Assembly: GCF_001921215.1 (NCBI RefSeq)
Contig: NZ_MSIF01000033.1
Coordinates: forward strand, 1-64,000
Reading direction: 5' to 3'
DNA: 64,000 bases
Origin: Actinophytocola xinjiangensis
GTDB taxonomy: Bacteria; Actinomycetota; Actinomycetes; Mycobacteriales; Pseudonocardiaceae
Of this stretch, positions 25,078 to 33,500 are shown in pieces; positions within the stretch are counted from its first letter, which is position 1; every line of letters begins with the position of its first letter. The notes beneath the pieces are model-generated. The model saw only the letters and a program-made list of their open reading frames with translations. It was not told the DNA's origin and ran no database searches. A program made the position numbers and the translations under genes.

Positions 25078-26556
25078 TCAGCGGGGCTTGGGGTGGGGGT
25101 TTCCCTGGCTGTCATTCTTGACCACACCATCGCCGCCGGTGGGGTGCGCGGTCTCGATCGAGCCGTTCTGGTCGACGATCACGCGGATGTCGACACCATC
25201 CCGCTCCCCGCGGACCTCCCATTTGCCGTCGGGCAGCTGGCGCGGTGGCGAGTCGGGGTTGCGGGTGACGTCCTCCACGTTCTCGATGATGTCGTCGTCG
25301 TCCCAGTGCTCGGGGAACTCGGTCTTGTTGGGGCGGCCGGTCCCGTAGCGGTGCCCGCCGCTTTCCTCGTCGTTCGGGTCGCCGTCGAGGATGTGGTCCT
25401 GGCGTTCGGGGGTCGTGTAGACGTGTTCCGGGTTGGGGGGCAGGTCGTCGCTGTCGCCCTCGGCGTTGTCCCACTCGGTGCCGGTCTGGCGTTTGGGGTG
25501 GTCCTCGTCTCCGCCGTCGTGCTGGTCGGGATCGTCGTCGTCGGGGTCCTCGCCCTCGTAGACCTCGCCGTCCTCGTCGTTGGACGGGTCCTCGGGGACG
25601 CCGTCGTCGTCCTCGTCGGGGTCGACGGCGTCCCCGGCGTTGTCCAGGCCGTCCTCGACGGCGTCGCCCGCGTCGTCGGTCGCGCCGGCCACCGCGTCGC
25701 CCGCGTCGTCGAGGGCGTCGTCGACGGCGTCGCCCGCGTCGTCGAGGGCCTCGTCGACGACCCGACCGGCATCGGAGATCTCCTCGATGCCGGTTCGGTC
25801 GCCGATGTCCTCCAGCACGTCGCCGACGGCGTCGCCCACGCCGTCGAGCACGCTGTCGACCGCCCCGCCGATGTCTTCGAGGACCTCGTCGACGGCCTCG
25901 CCGACGTCGCGGACGGCCGCGCCGATGCCCTCGCCGAGGGCGCGTAGGCCGTCGCCGATGGCGTCGGTGACGCCGCCGAACGCGCTCTCCAGCCAGCCGG
26001 GTTCCTCGGGGGCGGCCTGCTGGGCGCGTTCCACGGTGTCGGCGGCCTCGTCGCCGGCCGTGCGGACCTGCTCGCGGGCCCGGTCGAGCTTGTCCCGCGC
26101 CTGCTGGCGCAACTCCTCGCCGGGGTCGGTGAACGGCTTGTCCGGCGGCGGGGGTTCACCGGCGGCTGACGCCTCGCGTTGCGCCTTGTCCCGCGCCTGG
26201 TCGTGGGCGGCGCGGGCGTTCGCGGTCGCCTGCTCGCCCTGCTCCCACAGGTCGATCGCGACGGCCGCCTCGCCCTGCGCCCACTCCAGGGTCTCGGCGT
26301 GGGCCTCGACGGCGTTGCGCGCGTCCCGAAAGCACTCACCGCAGGTGATCCAGCGGCTGGGTTCGCCGCCGAACGCGGCGCGGAACGCGTCGCCGGCCGG
26401 ACCCTGCCAGCCGCCGTCGTCGATCGTGCGCAGGCCCTCGCCGACCTGGATGAGCAGGTCGCCGTACTCGCCGAGGGAACGCGCGGTGTCGCGCAGCGCC
26501 GACGGGGTGCCGGGGACCAGCGCCTTCGGGTCGGTGGTCTCGCCGAGCTCAGCCAC
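25078..26556 (-). CDS. Polymorphic toxin: T7SS-type N-terminus, EndoU nuclease C-terminus
   Basis: A 492-residue toxin. The N-terminus (1-150) is a helical secretion-type domain with G-x-W (DDGGWQGPAGDAFRAAF) as in WXG/LXG proteins. A middle region is built of D-A-G-D-A-V-like repeats and is very acidic. The last 110 residues form a bacterial EndoU domain: DHILDGD with H388, GGHRYG with H402, TEFPEHW, and a closing IETAHPTGG. EndoU toxins cut RNA. Start GTG at 26556 overlaps the stop of the ESX-like gene by eight bases. No signal peptide, in keeping with type VII export. The repetitive linker is encoded by near-identical GC-rich units that invite slippage. Confidence 0.86.
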   Translation of the reverse strand: MAELGETTDPKALVPGTPSALRDTARSLGEYGDLLIQVGEGLRTIDDGGWQGPAGDAFRAAFGGEPSRWITCGECFRDARNAVEAHAETLEWAQGEAAVAIDLWEQGEQATANARAAHDQARDKAQREASAAGEPPPPDKPFTDPGEELRQQARDKLDRAREQVRTAGDEAADTVERAQQAAPEEPGWLESAFGGVTDAIGDGLRALGEGIGAAVRDVGEAVDEVLEDIGGAVDSVLDGVGDAVGDVLEDIGDRTGIEEISDAGRVVDEALDDAGDAVDDALDDAGDAVAGATDDAGDAVEDGLDNAGDAVDPDEDDDGVPEDPSNDEDGEVYEGEDPDDDDPDQHDGGDEDHPKRQTGTEWDNAEGDSDDLPPNPEHVYTTPERQDHILDGDPNDEESGGHRYGTGRPNKTEFPEHWDDDDIIENVEDVTRNPDSPPRQLPDGKWEVRGERDGVDIRVIVDQNGSIETAHPTGGDGVVKNDSQGNPHPKPR

Positions 26557-26845
26557 CGCCGCCACCGCCCATCGCGGCGGCGGCCTCGTCGTCGCGGCGG
26601 CTGTACTCGGAGGCCGAGTCGAGCAGCCGCTGGGCGATCTGCGCGCCGTCGGACAGCAGGTTCTCCACGCCGATCTGCCAGCGGTCGCAGAAGTTCTCCA
26701 GCGAACCGGCCAGCCGGTCGTGGCCGACGGCGCCCGAGTCGCAGTCGATGTCCTGGACCTTCTTCTGGTCCAGTTTCCCCATCAGGTCGGTGATTCCCTG
26801 GCCGGCGGCGGTCAGTGCCTCGACGTCGACGGTGAACCCGTCCAT
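26549..26845 (-). CDS. ESX/WXG100-like small partner protein
   Basis: A 98-residue helical protein (MDGFTVDVEALTAAGQGITD, then VGHDRLAGSLENFCDRWQIGVENLL) of the size and helix-turn-helix layout of WXG100-like proteins, ending in a run of six glycines. The turn region lacks a clean W-x-G. It is upstream of and overlaps the EndoU toxin gene, so it is likely the small co-secreted partner or chaperone. GGGGAGG precedes the ATG. No ESX secretion genes (EccC and the like) occur in this window, so export must rely on a system encoded elsewhere. Confidence 0.75.
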   Translation of the reverse strand: MDGFTVDVEALTAAGQGITDLMGKLDQKKVQDIDCDSGAVGHDRLAGSLENFCDRWQIGVENLLSDGAQIAQRLLDSASEYSRRDDEAAAAMGGGGGG

Positions 26846-26932
26846 GGCAACCTCCCCAAGTTGCGCGACATCCTGGACTCAGACGTCACACCGGGTTCGC
26901 CGGTTCCACACCCCCTCCGTTGGTCATAATCG

Positions 26933-26965
26933 AGCTATGAAGCTATAGTGCTAGTTAGCTAGATA
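26933..26965. promoter_or_regulatory. AT-rich promoter/operator of the GntR-ABC unit
   Basis: In a 72% GC setting this stretch is mostly A and T: two AGCTAT copies (26933, 26941), CTATAG, and ctagttagctag. YtrA-type GntR regulators bind such short palindromes around their own promoters. It ends just before the ribosome site of the GntR gene. Confidence 0.5.
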
Positions 26966-26978
26966 AATGGAGGTAGTC

Positions 26979-27371
26979 GTGATCGAGTTCCATCTGGACG
27001 GCGGGTCCGGGCTCTCGCCGTACCAGCAGCTGGTCCGCCAGGTCCGGCACGCGCTGCGGCTGGGCATGCTGCGCGAGGGCGACCAACTGCCCAAGGTGAA
27101 GGACGTGGTCGCCGAGCTGGCGATCAACCCGAACACCGTGCTCAAGGCCTACCGCGAACTGGAGCACGACGGGCTGGTCGCCGCCCGCCCCGGCGTCGGC
27201 ACCTTCGTCACCGGCACGCTCGACGGCGGCTCACTCGCCGCCCTCGGGCCACTGCGCCAGGACCTGCGCCGCTGGCTGTCCAAGGCCCGCCGCGCCGGCC
27301 TCGACGAGGAGAGCATCGAGGCGTTGTTCCTCACCACGTTTCGCGCCGCCGCCCGGGAGGACATAGCGTGA
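26979..27371 (+). CDS. GntR-family regulator (YtrA subfamily)
   Basis: A 130-residue short GntR protein: winged helix at 10-75 (SPYQQLVRQVRHALRLGML, LAINPNTVLKAYRELEHDGLV, RPGVGTFV) followed by a brief two-helix dimerisation tail instead of a full effector domain, which defines YtrA members. GTG at 26979 has GGAGG five bases upstream; the ATG at 26967 would contain that ribosome site. The stop overlaps the next start (GTGA). YtrA regulators repress the ABC transporter genes that follow them, as arranged here, and often respond to cell-wall-active compounds. Confidence 0.87.
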   Translation: MIEFHLDGGSGLSPYQQLVRQVRHALRLGMLREGDQLPKVKDVVAELAINPNTVLKAYRELEHDGLVAARPGVGTFVTGTLDGGSLAALGPLRQDLRRWLSKARRAGLDEESIEALFLTTFRAAAREDIA

Positions 27372-28252
27372 CCGTCTTACGTGCCACCAATCTCGGCCTG
27401 CGGTACACCAAGCGGCGGTGGGCGCTGGCGGGCTGTGAACTGGACGTCCCCGCCGGCCACGTCGCCGGCCTGGTCGGGCCCAACGGCGCCGGCAAGTCCA
27501 CCCTGCTCAACCTGGCCGCCGGCATGCTCAGGCCCACCGAGGGCACGATCGAGGTCTGCGGCGGCATCCCCGGCAGCGGCACCGACCAACTCGCCAAGGT
27601 CGGCTACGTCGCCCAGAACACCCCGCTCTACGCCGGCCTGACCGTCGCCGAGCACCTGCGTCTTGGCGCCAGCCTCAACCCCCGCTGGGACGCCGACCTC
27701 GCGCGGCGGCGCATCGAACGGATCGGCCTGGACCCCAACCAGGCCGCCGGGCGGCTCTCCGGCGGCCAGCGGGCCCAGCTCGCGCTCACCATCGGCATCG
27801 CCAAACGGCCGGAGCTGCTGCTGCTCGACGAACCGGTCGCCGCGCTGGACCCGTTGGCGCGCAGGGACTTCCTGCGTGACCTGATGGAGGCCGTCGCCGA
27901 GCAGGGGCTGTCGGTGCTGATGTCCTCGCACCTGATCGCCGACCTGGAACGGGTCTGCGACTACCTGGTCGTGCTGGTCGACTCGCGGGTGCGGCTCACC
28001 GGCGAGGTCGAGAACCTGCTCGCCGTGCACCACCGGCTCTCCGGCCCGCGCCGCGACGTCGACGACCTGCCCGATGGCCAGCGGATCGTCTCCGCCCGGC
28101 ACACCGACCGGCAGACGACCCTGTGCGTGCGCAGCGAGAACGCCCTGTTCGATCCGCTGTGGACGGTCGGCGAGCTGACCCTGGAGGACCTGGTCCTGGA
28201 GTACCTGAGCACGCCCGAGGCCACCCGCCCCGCACTGGAGGTCCTGCGATGA
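27368..28252 (+). CDS. ABC transporter ATP-binding protein
   Basis: A 294-residue nucleotide-binding subunit: Walker A GPNGAGKST near 38, Q-loop VAQNTPLYA, signature LSGGQRAQLAL, Walker B LLLLDEP and the H-loop histidine in MSSHLI. The C-terminal 90 residues are an extra regulatory-type domain as in BcrA/YtrB-like exporters. Overlapped on both sides by GntR (GTGA) and permease (ATGA) reading frames. Works with the following membrane protein as an ABC-2-type exporter; substrate unknown, with peptide antibiotics or cell-envelope stress compounds the usual range for this arrangement. Confidence 0.9.
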   Translation: MTVLRATNLGLRYTKRRWALAGCELDVPAGHVAGLVGPNGAGKSTLLNLAAGMLRPTEGTIEVCGGIPGSGTDQLAKVGYVAQNTPLYAGLTVAEHLRLGASLNPRWDADLARRRIERIGLDPNQAAGRLSGGQRAQLALTIGIAKRPELLLLDEPVAALDPLARRDFLRDLMEAVAEQGLSVLMSSHLIADLERVCDYLVVLVDSRVRLTGEVENLLAVHHRLSGPRRDVDDLPDGQRIVSARHTDRQTTLCVRSENALFDPLWTVGELTLEDLVLEYLSTPEATRPALEVLR

Positions 28253-29220
28253 CCTGGTTGGCCCTGCGCCAGTTCCGCGCCGCCGGTGCCGCGATGGCCG
28301 CCGTCGTGCTGGTCCTGGTCGCCGTCCTGCTGGCCACCGGCCTCGGCACCACCGACTACACCCAACTCGACGTCGTGTACACGGTGACGCTCATCGGGGT
28401 GACCGCCCTGCCGGTGCTGATCGCGATCTTCGTCGCCGTGCCGATGGTGACCCGCGAACTGGAGACCGGCACCCACAGTCTGGTGTGGAACCAGACGGTG
28501 ACCCGCAAGCGGTGGTTGGCGACCAAGTTCGCGGTCGGCCTGCCGGCGGCCGTGGTCGCGGCCGGCGCGTTGAGCCTGGCGGCGACCTGGTGGGCCGGGC
28601 CGCTGGACGCCCAGGACGCCTGGAACGCCGACGCCGTGCCGCCGAGGATCTCGCCGGCGGTGTTCATGGCGCGCGGGCTCGCCCCGTTCGGCTACGCCGC
28701 GTTCGCGTACGCCCTGGGGATCGCGGTGGCGGTGCTGGTGCGCCGCACCGTGGCGGCGATGGCGCTGACGCTGGTGCTGTTCGTCGCCGTGCAACTCGCC
28801 GTGCCGTTCCTGGTTCGGCCCTACCTGCTGGCGCCGGTCGAGGAGACGGTCGCGATCACCGAGGCGAACGTCGGCGAGATCCGCGGCACCCCCGACGGGC
28901 TCGAGTCGGTGGGGGTGATCGAACCCGACCGTGCCTGGACGCTGACCAACGAGACCGTCGACGCCCAGGGCGCGGCCGTGGGCTCGCTGCGGGAGGTGGC
29001 CGGCCTGGGGTGTCTGACCGGACCGCAGCCCGTCCCGCCGGCGCACGAGTCGCTCGTGGGGTGCCTGGTGAGACTGGACGAACTCGGCTACCAGCAACGC
29101 CTCGTGTACCACCCGGACAGCCACTTCTGGGCGCTGCACGGGATCGAGGCCGGGTTCTTCCTCGCGCTGTCGGCCCTGCTGGCCTGGTTCTCCTTCCGTC
29201 GTATCAACCACCTGTCCTGA
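28249..29220 (+). CDS. ABC-2-type transporter permease
   Basis: A 323-residue membrane protein with about six hydrophobic helices (first at 12-32, further ones near 45-65, 95-115, 145-165, 170-190, last at 300-318). A loop after the second contains TRELETGTHSLVWNQTVTRKRW, the typical coupling segment of ABC-2 permeases. A large extracellular domain lies between helices 5 and 6 (about 190-295). Forms the membrane part of the exporter with the ATPase encoded just before it. The ATGA overlap shows translational coupling. Confidence 0.85.
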   Translation: MTWLALRQFRAAGAAMAAVVLVLVAVLLATGLGTTDYTQLDVVYTVTLIGVTALPVLIAIFVAVPMVTRELETGTHSLVWNQTVTRKRWLATKFAVGLPAAVVAAGALSLAATWWAGPLDAQDAWNADAVPPRISPAVFMARGLAPFGYAAFAYALGIAVAVLVRRTVAAMALTLVLFVAVQLAVPFLVRPYLLAPVEETVAITEANVGEIRGTPDGLESVGVIEPDRAWTLTNETVDAQGAAVGSLREVAGLGCLTGPQPVPPAHESLVGCLVRLDELGYQQRLVYHPDSHFWALHGIEAGFFLALSALLAWFSFRRINHLS

Positions 29221-29240
29221 CAACGAAACGGAGTTCGCCC

Positions 29241-30362
29241 ATGCGTGTTCTCGCGGTCGCCACCGCGGTCGCCGCCGCCCTGACCGTCGCCCCCGCGACG
29301 TCCTCGGCGCAGGCGCCGACGCCCTACTTACCCGACCCGACGGGCACCCACCCCGTCGGCGTGACCTCCCTGTACCTCAAGGACACCGCGCGCGCCGACA
29401 CGTGGGTGCCGACGGTGCCCTACCGGGAGCTGATGGTGTCGCTGTTCTACCCGTCGACCGGCACCGACGGGCCGACCAGGCAGTACATGACGCCCACCGA
29501 GTCGGCGGCCTACCTGGCCGAGCAGGACATCTCCGACCTGCCCCTGGAGGTACTGAGCACCGTCGAGACCAACGCCGTGGTCGACGCGCGTCCCGCCGGC
29601 CGCGCGCGCAGCCGGCCGCTGGTGCTGCTCTCGCCCGGCTACACCAACTCCCGCGCCACGCTCAGCACCCTGGCCGAGGACCTGGCCAGCCACGGCTACG
29701 TCGTCGCGGTCATCGACCACACCTACGAGAACCGGGCGATGACCTTCCCCGACGGCCGGGTCGCCGGCTGCGTGTCCTGCGAGATCGACCACCTGCCGGG
29801 GTTCTGGGCGACCCTGGCCGCCGGCCGCGCGGCCGACTCCTCGTTCGTGCTCGACGCGCTGACCGCGCGGCGGACCGGCCCCGCCGCGCTGATCGACCCC
29901 CGGCGGGTCGGGATGGCCGGCCACTCGGCCGGCGGCGCGGCCACCATCCAGGCGATGCTCGGAGACCGGCGGATCCGCGCCGGTATCGACATCGACGGCT
30001 CCACCCACGTGCCGATCCCCGACACCGGTCTGTCCCGGCCGTTCATGTTCGTCGGCAGCCTGGACGAGTACACGCCCGGCCAGCCCAACCCCTACGACGA
30101 CTGGGAGCAGGACTGGACGCGGCTGACCGGCTGGAAGCGCTGGCTGATGGTCAGCGGGACCGTGCACGCGTCGTTCACCGACCTCGGGGTGCTCGCCGGC
30201 CAGTGGGGCATCGACCTCGGCGAGTCGATCGACCCCGAGCGGGCGCTGGAGATCACCAGGACCTATGTGCTGGCGTTCTTCGACCGGCACCTGCGCTGCC
30301 AGCACCCGCCGCTGATCGACCGCCCGTCGCCGGCCTATCCGGAGGTCAGCTTCCTGGGGTGA
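29241..30362 (+). CDS. Secreted alpha/beta hydrolase (PAF-acetylhydrolase-like)
   Basis: A 373-residue enzyme with a signal peptide (residues 1-24, ending SSAQA). The alpha/beta-hydrolase nucleophile elbow is GHSAGG near 230; oxyanion loop LVLLSPGYTNS near 130; candidate acid in GIDIDGS and catalytic His in GTVHASF. The overall pattern is that of platelet-activating factor acetylhydrolase/dienelactone hydrolase-like secreted esterases, including VIDHTYEN. Probably an extracellular lipase or esterase. It follows the ABC permease by 20 bases with its own ribosome site (GGAG) and could share its transcript. A strong terminator follows. Confidence 0.83.
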   Translation: MRVLAVATAVAAALTVAPATSSAQAPTPYLPDPTGTHPVGVTSLYLKDTARADTWVPTVPYRELMVSLFYPSTGTDGPTRQYMTPTESAAYLAEQDISDLPLEVLSTVETNAVVDARPAGRARSRPLVLLSPGYTNSRATLSTLAEDLASHGYVVAVIDHTYENRAMTFPDGRVAGCVSCEIDHLPGFWATLAAGRAADSSFVLDALTARRTGPAALIDPRRVGMAGHSAGGAATIQAMLGDRRIRAGIDIDGSTHVPIPDTGLSRPFMFVGSLDEYTPGQPNPYDDWEQDWTRLTGWKRWLMVSGTVHASFTDLGVLAGQWGIDLGESIDPERALEITRTYVLAFFDRHLRCQHPPLIDRPSPAYPEVSFLG

Positions 30363-30370
30363 GCGGGGGT

Positions 30371-30408
30371 GGGCCGGGCTGTCGGGCGTTCGCCGGACAG
30401 CCCGGCCC
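30371..30408. terminator. Rho-independent-type hairpin
   Basis: GGGCCGGGCTGTC (30371-30383) pairs perfectly with GACAGCCCGGCCC (30396-30408) around a 12-base loop, eight bases after the hydrolase stop. There is no U-run, as is common in actinomycetes. Confidence 0.8.
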
Positions 30409-30457
30409 GGCGCCGGTTCCTACGATCGCGGAGATCCCCGAACTCGTGAGGTACCGC

Positions 30458-31033
30458 GTGTCCTACCCTTCCGCCGGCCCGGCCGCGCGACGCCCATCGA
30501 CCGCGATGCTCACGACGACCAGCGTGATCTGTGCGATCGCCGGCCTGGCCTACGTCGGGCTGTTCGTGATGATGGCGCTGGGCGCGGCGAGCGAGATCAC
30601 CACGATCGAGCGCCTGCTGTCCATGAAGGACGGTGGCGCGCAGGTCACCAACACCGTCGAGGATCTCCAGGACTCCATCTCGGAGAACGAGATGGCGATC
30701 GTCGTGTTCTGGATCGGCGCGGCGCTGACCGTGCCGCTGGTGGTGGCGAGCTTGCTGGCGATCGGTGGCCGTGGCTGGGCGAGGGGGCTGGCCACGGCGT
30801 TCCTGCTGCCGCCGACCGTGGTGATCGCGTTCGGCGTCATCCACGACATCAACGACGGCCACGAGGAGAACGTCTTCGCGCTGGTGTTCACCGTGCCGGC
30901 GATCGTGCTGGCCGTGCTGTGGTGGCTGCCGGCGACCACCCGGGCGCTGCGCACCAGGCGCCCGGTGGCTCCGCCGCCGCAGCAGCAGGGCTGGTACGGC
31001 CAGCCGCCCTACCAGCACCAGCCCCACCGCTAG
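30458..31033 (+). CDS. Small integral membrane protein
   Basis: A 191-residue protein without a family that I recognise. Four hydrophobic segments (about 20-45, 85-107, 115-135, 145-163) with a charged loop between the first two (TTIERLLSMKDGG). The C-terminal tail is rich in Pro, Gln and Tyr (PPPQQQGWYGQPPYQHQPHR), typical of cytosolic tails of actinobacterial envelope proteins. The GTG at 30458 has a GAGG site. It stands alone behind the terminator at 30371 and converges with the gene at 31037, only 3 bases apart. Confidence 0.68.
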   Translation: MSYPSAGPAARRPSTAMLTTTSVICAIAGLAYVGLFVMMALGAASEITTIERLLSMKDGGAQVTNTVEDLQDSISENEMAIVVFWIGAALTVPLVVASLLAIGGRGWARGLATAFLLPPTVVIAFGVIHDINDGHEENVFALVFTVPAIVLAVLWWLPATTRALRTRRPVAPPPQQQGWYGQPPYQHQPHR

Positions 31034-31036
31034 GCA

Positions 31037-31924
31037 CTACGGGAACAGCGTCATCCCCGGCGCGGTGCCGATGGCGGTCAGCTGGTCCAGGGTCAGCGGC
31101 AGCGCGGAGGCCGTCGGTGACCCACCGGGCTTGATGCCGCCGGTGCTGTCCTCGACGGTGACCATCACCGCCGTGCCGTCCGCCCGGTCGATGTCGACCC
31201 GGTTCTGCCGGACACCGCCCGGCATCCGCGCCGTCGTGCGCAGCACGGTGTCGCCGTCGGGGGTGGTGACCAGTTCGCAGGAGGTCTGCTCGGGGGTCAC
31301 CGTCGTCGACTCGCAGTCCCCGGGGGGCAGGTCGGCGTAGAAGTCCGGCTGCACGATGACAGTCAGCGTGCCCTCACCCTCGACCGGCACCGACGTCGTC
31401 GACATGGTCATGAAGTAGCCGTCACCGGAGCAGATCGGCTCTGCGACCTGGACGTCCCCGGTGACCTGGTAGAACTCCAGCGCCTCGTGCCGCACCCCGG
31501 TCGGGTACTCGGCCTTGGGGTGCGGGGAGACGCCCAGGCTCGGCCGCTGCGCGATCAGTGCCTGCTGGACCGCGCCGCGCAGCCGGGGCATCAGCTGCGC
31601 CGGCGTCTCCAGGTTCGGTCGCGAGCACAGCGCCGGGGGAGCGGGGGTCGGGTTGCTCGGCTGGCTCGGCCGGCTGGACTGGCTCGGACCGGTGGTGATC
31701 TTCGGCGGCGCGGAGCCGACGCCGGTGGCCGGGCCCCCGTCGTTGCCGGTCAGGGTGAGCGCGACGACGCCGGTCACCACCACCACGGCCGCGCCGGTCG
31801 CGGTCGCCGGGCTGGTCAGCCGGCGCAACCGCACCGCGCGGCGACCCCGGGTGACCAACCCGTCCACGTCGAACGTGGCCGGGGGCACGTCCCCCATCGC
31901 CTCGTCGAACAGTCGCTTGTCCAT
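31037..31924 (-). CDS. Sigma-linked single-pass membrane protein
   Basis: A 295-residue protein: cytosolic N-terminus (MDKRLFDEAMGDVPPATFDVDGLV), a membrane helix at about 42-60 (AVVVVTGVVALTLTG), a Pro/Ser-rich linker and an extracellular domain with several cysteines. It is encoded 10 bases after a SigE-family sigma gene, the standard place for an anti-sigma-like or sensor partner. The MGDVPPATFDVD N-terminus is recurrent in proteins next to such sigma factors. No zinc-binding HxxxCxxC motif is present, so it is not a classical ZAS anti-sigma factor. Confidence 0.7.
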   Translation of the reverse strand: MDKRLFDEAMGDVPPATFDVDGLVTRGRRAVRLRRLTSPATATGAAVVVVTGVVALTLTGNDGGPATGVGSAPPKITTGPSQSSRPSQPSNPTPAPPALCSRPNLETPAQLMPRLRGAVQQALIAQRPSLGVSPHPKAEYPTGVRHEALEFYQVTGDVQVAEPICSGDGYFMTMSTTSVPVEGEGTLTVIVQPDFYADLPPGDCESTTVTPEQTSCELVTTPDGDTVLRTTARMPGGVRQNRVDIDRADGTAVMVTVEDSTGGIKPGGSPTASALPLTLDQLTAIGTAPGMTLFP

Positions 31925-31934
31925 GTTCCTCTCC

Positions 31935-32426
31935 TCAGTCGGTACCGGCCGCCATGGCGCGCAACGTGTCGAGCCCCCGCGCGGTCTGGCTCTTCACGGT
32001 GCCCACCGAGCAGCCGAGGATCTCCGCGGTCTCCTCCAGTGAGAGACCGAGGTAGCCGCGCAACACCACCGCCGCGCGGCGCCGTGGCGGCAGCGAGGAG
32101 AGCAGGTCGAGCAGCTGCGCACGGCTGACCACGGCGAACTCCACCGGGTCGGGCGTGTCGGGCAGCGTCTCGGCGAGTTCCTCGTGCCGGCGCCAGGGGC
32201 GGCGTTTCTCGTCCAGCCAGGTCCGCAGCAGCGTCCTGCGGGTGTAGGCGTCCAGGCTGGACTCCGTGCCGATCCGCGACCAGTGCCGGTAGAGCTTGAC
32301 CATGGTGATCGCCACCAGGTCGTCGGCGGTGTGCCAGTCACGGCACAGGAGGTAGGCGGTGCGCCGCATGACGTCCGTTCGGGCGACCACGTAGTCGCGG
32401 TACGACTCTTCCTCGGACCTCTTCAC
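31935..32426 (-). CDS. SigE-family ECF sigma factor
   Basis: A 163-residue ECF sigma factor of the actinobacterial SigE-like (TIGR02983) type: region 2 with RRTAYLLCRDWHTADDLVAITMVKLYRHW, region 4 with LPPRRRAAVVLRGYLGLSLEETAEILGCSVGTVKSQTARGL. GTG start with GGGAGGAAC. Followed directly by its membrane-bound partner gene (31037). This family typically serves cell-envelope or secretion stress and usually recognises a promoter before its own gene; the promoter motif is not obvious here. Confidence 0.87.
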   Translation of the reverse strand: MKRSEEESYRDYVVARTDVMRRTAYLLCRDWHTADDLVAITMVKLYRHWSRIGTESSLDAYTRRTLLRTWLDEKRRPWRRHEELAETLPDTPDPVEFAVVSRAQLLDLLSSLPPRRRAAVVLRGYLGLSLEETAEILGCSVGTVKSQTARGLDTLRAMAAGTD

Positions 32427-32499
32427 ACCCGTTCCTCCCGCGCCGGTTCGCTGACACGGCTGGAACGCGCGGCGGGCCCGCCCGGGTTGCCCTGGCGCC

Positions 32500-33417
32500 T
32501 CAGATGGTCAGGTTCTCGACCGAGCCGGCGCGGCCGAGGTCGTAGCCACCGAGGGCGGTGATGGCGGCGTGCACCCCGGGGTCGTGCACCGCCTCGACGA
32601 GTGGGGCGGCGGCGTCGAGGGCGTCGGCGGCCAGGACGAGGTCGTAGTCCTCCCAGGCCAGCGGGAGGAAACCCAGGTCGAGGTCGGCGGCGGCGGAGCG
32701 CACTGCCAGGCCGGTGTCCACGGCGCCGGCCGCCACGGCCAGCGCCACCTCCAGGTGGGTGCCGAACTCGGGGCCGGTGACGCCGTCGGGTTCCAGGCCG
32801 GCGGCGCTCAGGGCGTGGTCGAGCAGGACCCGGGTTCCGGTGCCGGGACTGCGTTTCGCGACCCGCAGGCCGCGCAGGTCGGCCGGTCCGCTGATGCCGC
32901 GCGGGTTGCCGGCCGGCAGCAGCAGGCCCTGCTCGCGGCGCCACAGGTGCAGCAGGATCGGGTGCCGCCCGCGCAGCACGGCCCGCGCGAACGGCGCGTT
33001 GTAGACGCCGCTGTGGTGGCGCAGGTGCGCGGTCGCGCCGTCGGCGACGTTGGACGCGACGGCGGCCAGGCCGTGCAGGCTGCCGTGCGCCGGCACCACC
33101 GACACCCGGTCGCCGAGGTGGCGCAGCAGCAGGCTCATCGCCGGGTCGTCGCTGCCGGCCAGGCGGAACACCGACGCGCCGGCCAGCAGCCGCCTGGCCG
33201 AGGTGGCGCCGTCCTGGCTGACCCGCGCGCGGCGGCGCGGCTCCAGCCGGATCACGCCGTGCTCGGCGAGGTGGCGGTAGGCGCGGCTGGCGGTGGCGGC
33301 GGTGGTGGACCGCGCGGCGGCCAGGTCACGCACGCTGGGCAGCTCAGCCCCGGCCGCGAGTTCGCCCGCGACGACGGCCCTGGCCAGTTCGGCACCGAGA
33401 TCCAGATAACGAGTCAC
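32500..33417 (-). CDS. GntR-type HTH fused to a PBP-like domain (oxyanion uptake regulator)
   Basis: A 305-residue regulator: an N-terminal GntR-like winged helix (about 5-65; LAAARSTTAATASRAYRHLAEHG) fused to a PBP-like domain (PF12727 type) from about 85 that should bind a ligand in the cytosol (NPRGISGPADLRGLRVAKRSPGTGTR). Such fusions sit next to molybdate or tungstate transporter genes and regulate them by sensing the oxyanion or cofactor. Divergent from the TupABC-like genes, with 56-83 bases between starts. GTG start with GAGGAAC. The likely function is repression of the transporter when the anion is plentiful. Confidence 0.82.
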   Translation of the reverse strand: MTRYLDLGAELARAVVAGELAAGAELPSVRDLAAARSTTAATASRAYRHLAEHGVIRLEPRRRARVSQDGATSARRLLAGASVFRLAGSDDPAMSLLLRHLGDRVSVVPAHGSLHGLAAVASNVADGATAHLRHHSGVYNAPFARAVLRGRHPILLHLWRREQGLLLPAGNPRGISGPADLRGLRVAKRSPGTGTRVLLDHALSAAGLEPDGVTGPEFGTHLEVALAVAAGAVDTGLAVRSAAADLDLGFLPLAWEDYDLVLAADALDAAAPLVEAVHDPGVHAAITALGGYDLGRAGSVENLTI

Positions 33418-33500
33418 GTGTTCCTCGACGTTCCTGGGCCGGGTTAGTGTGTTGGCGCCCTGTGATACTACAGATGCGATCAGGAAAGGTCGGTGACACC

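Noticed and set aside
25580-26929. Long rightward Ser/Pro-rich open frame
   Set aside because: Shadow of the toxin gene, whose repetitive GC-rich linker lacks stops on the other strand.
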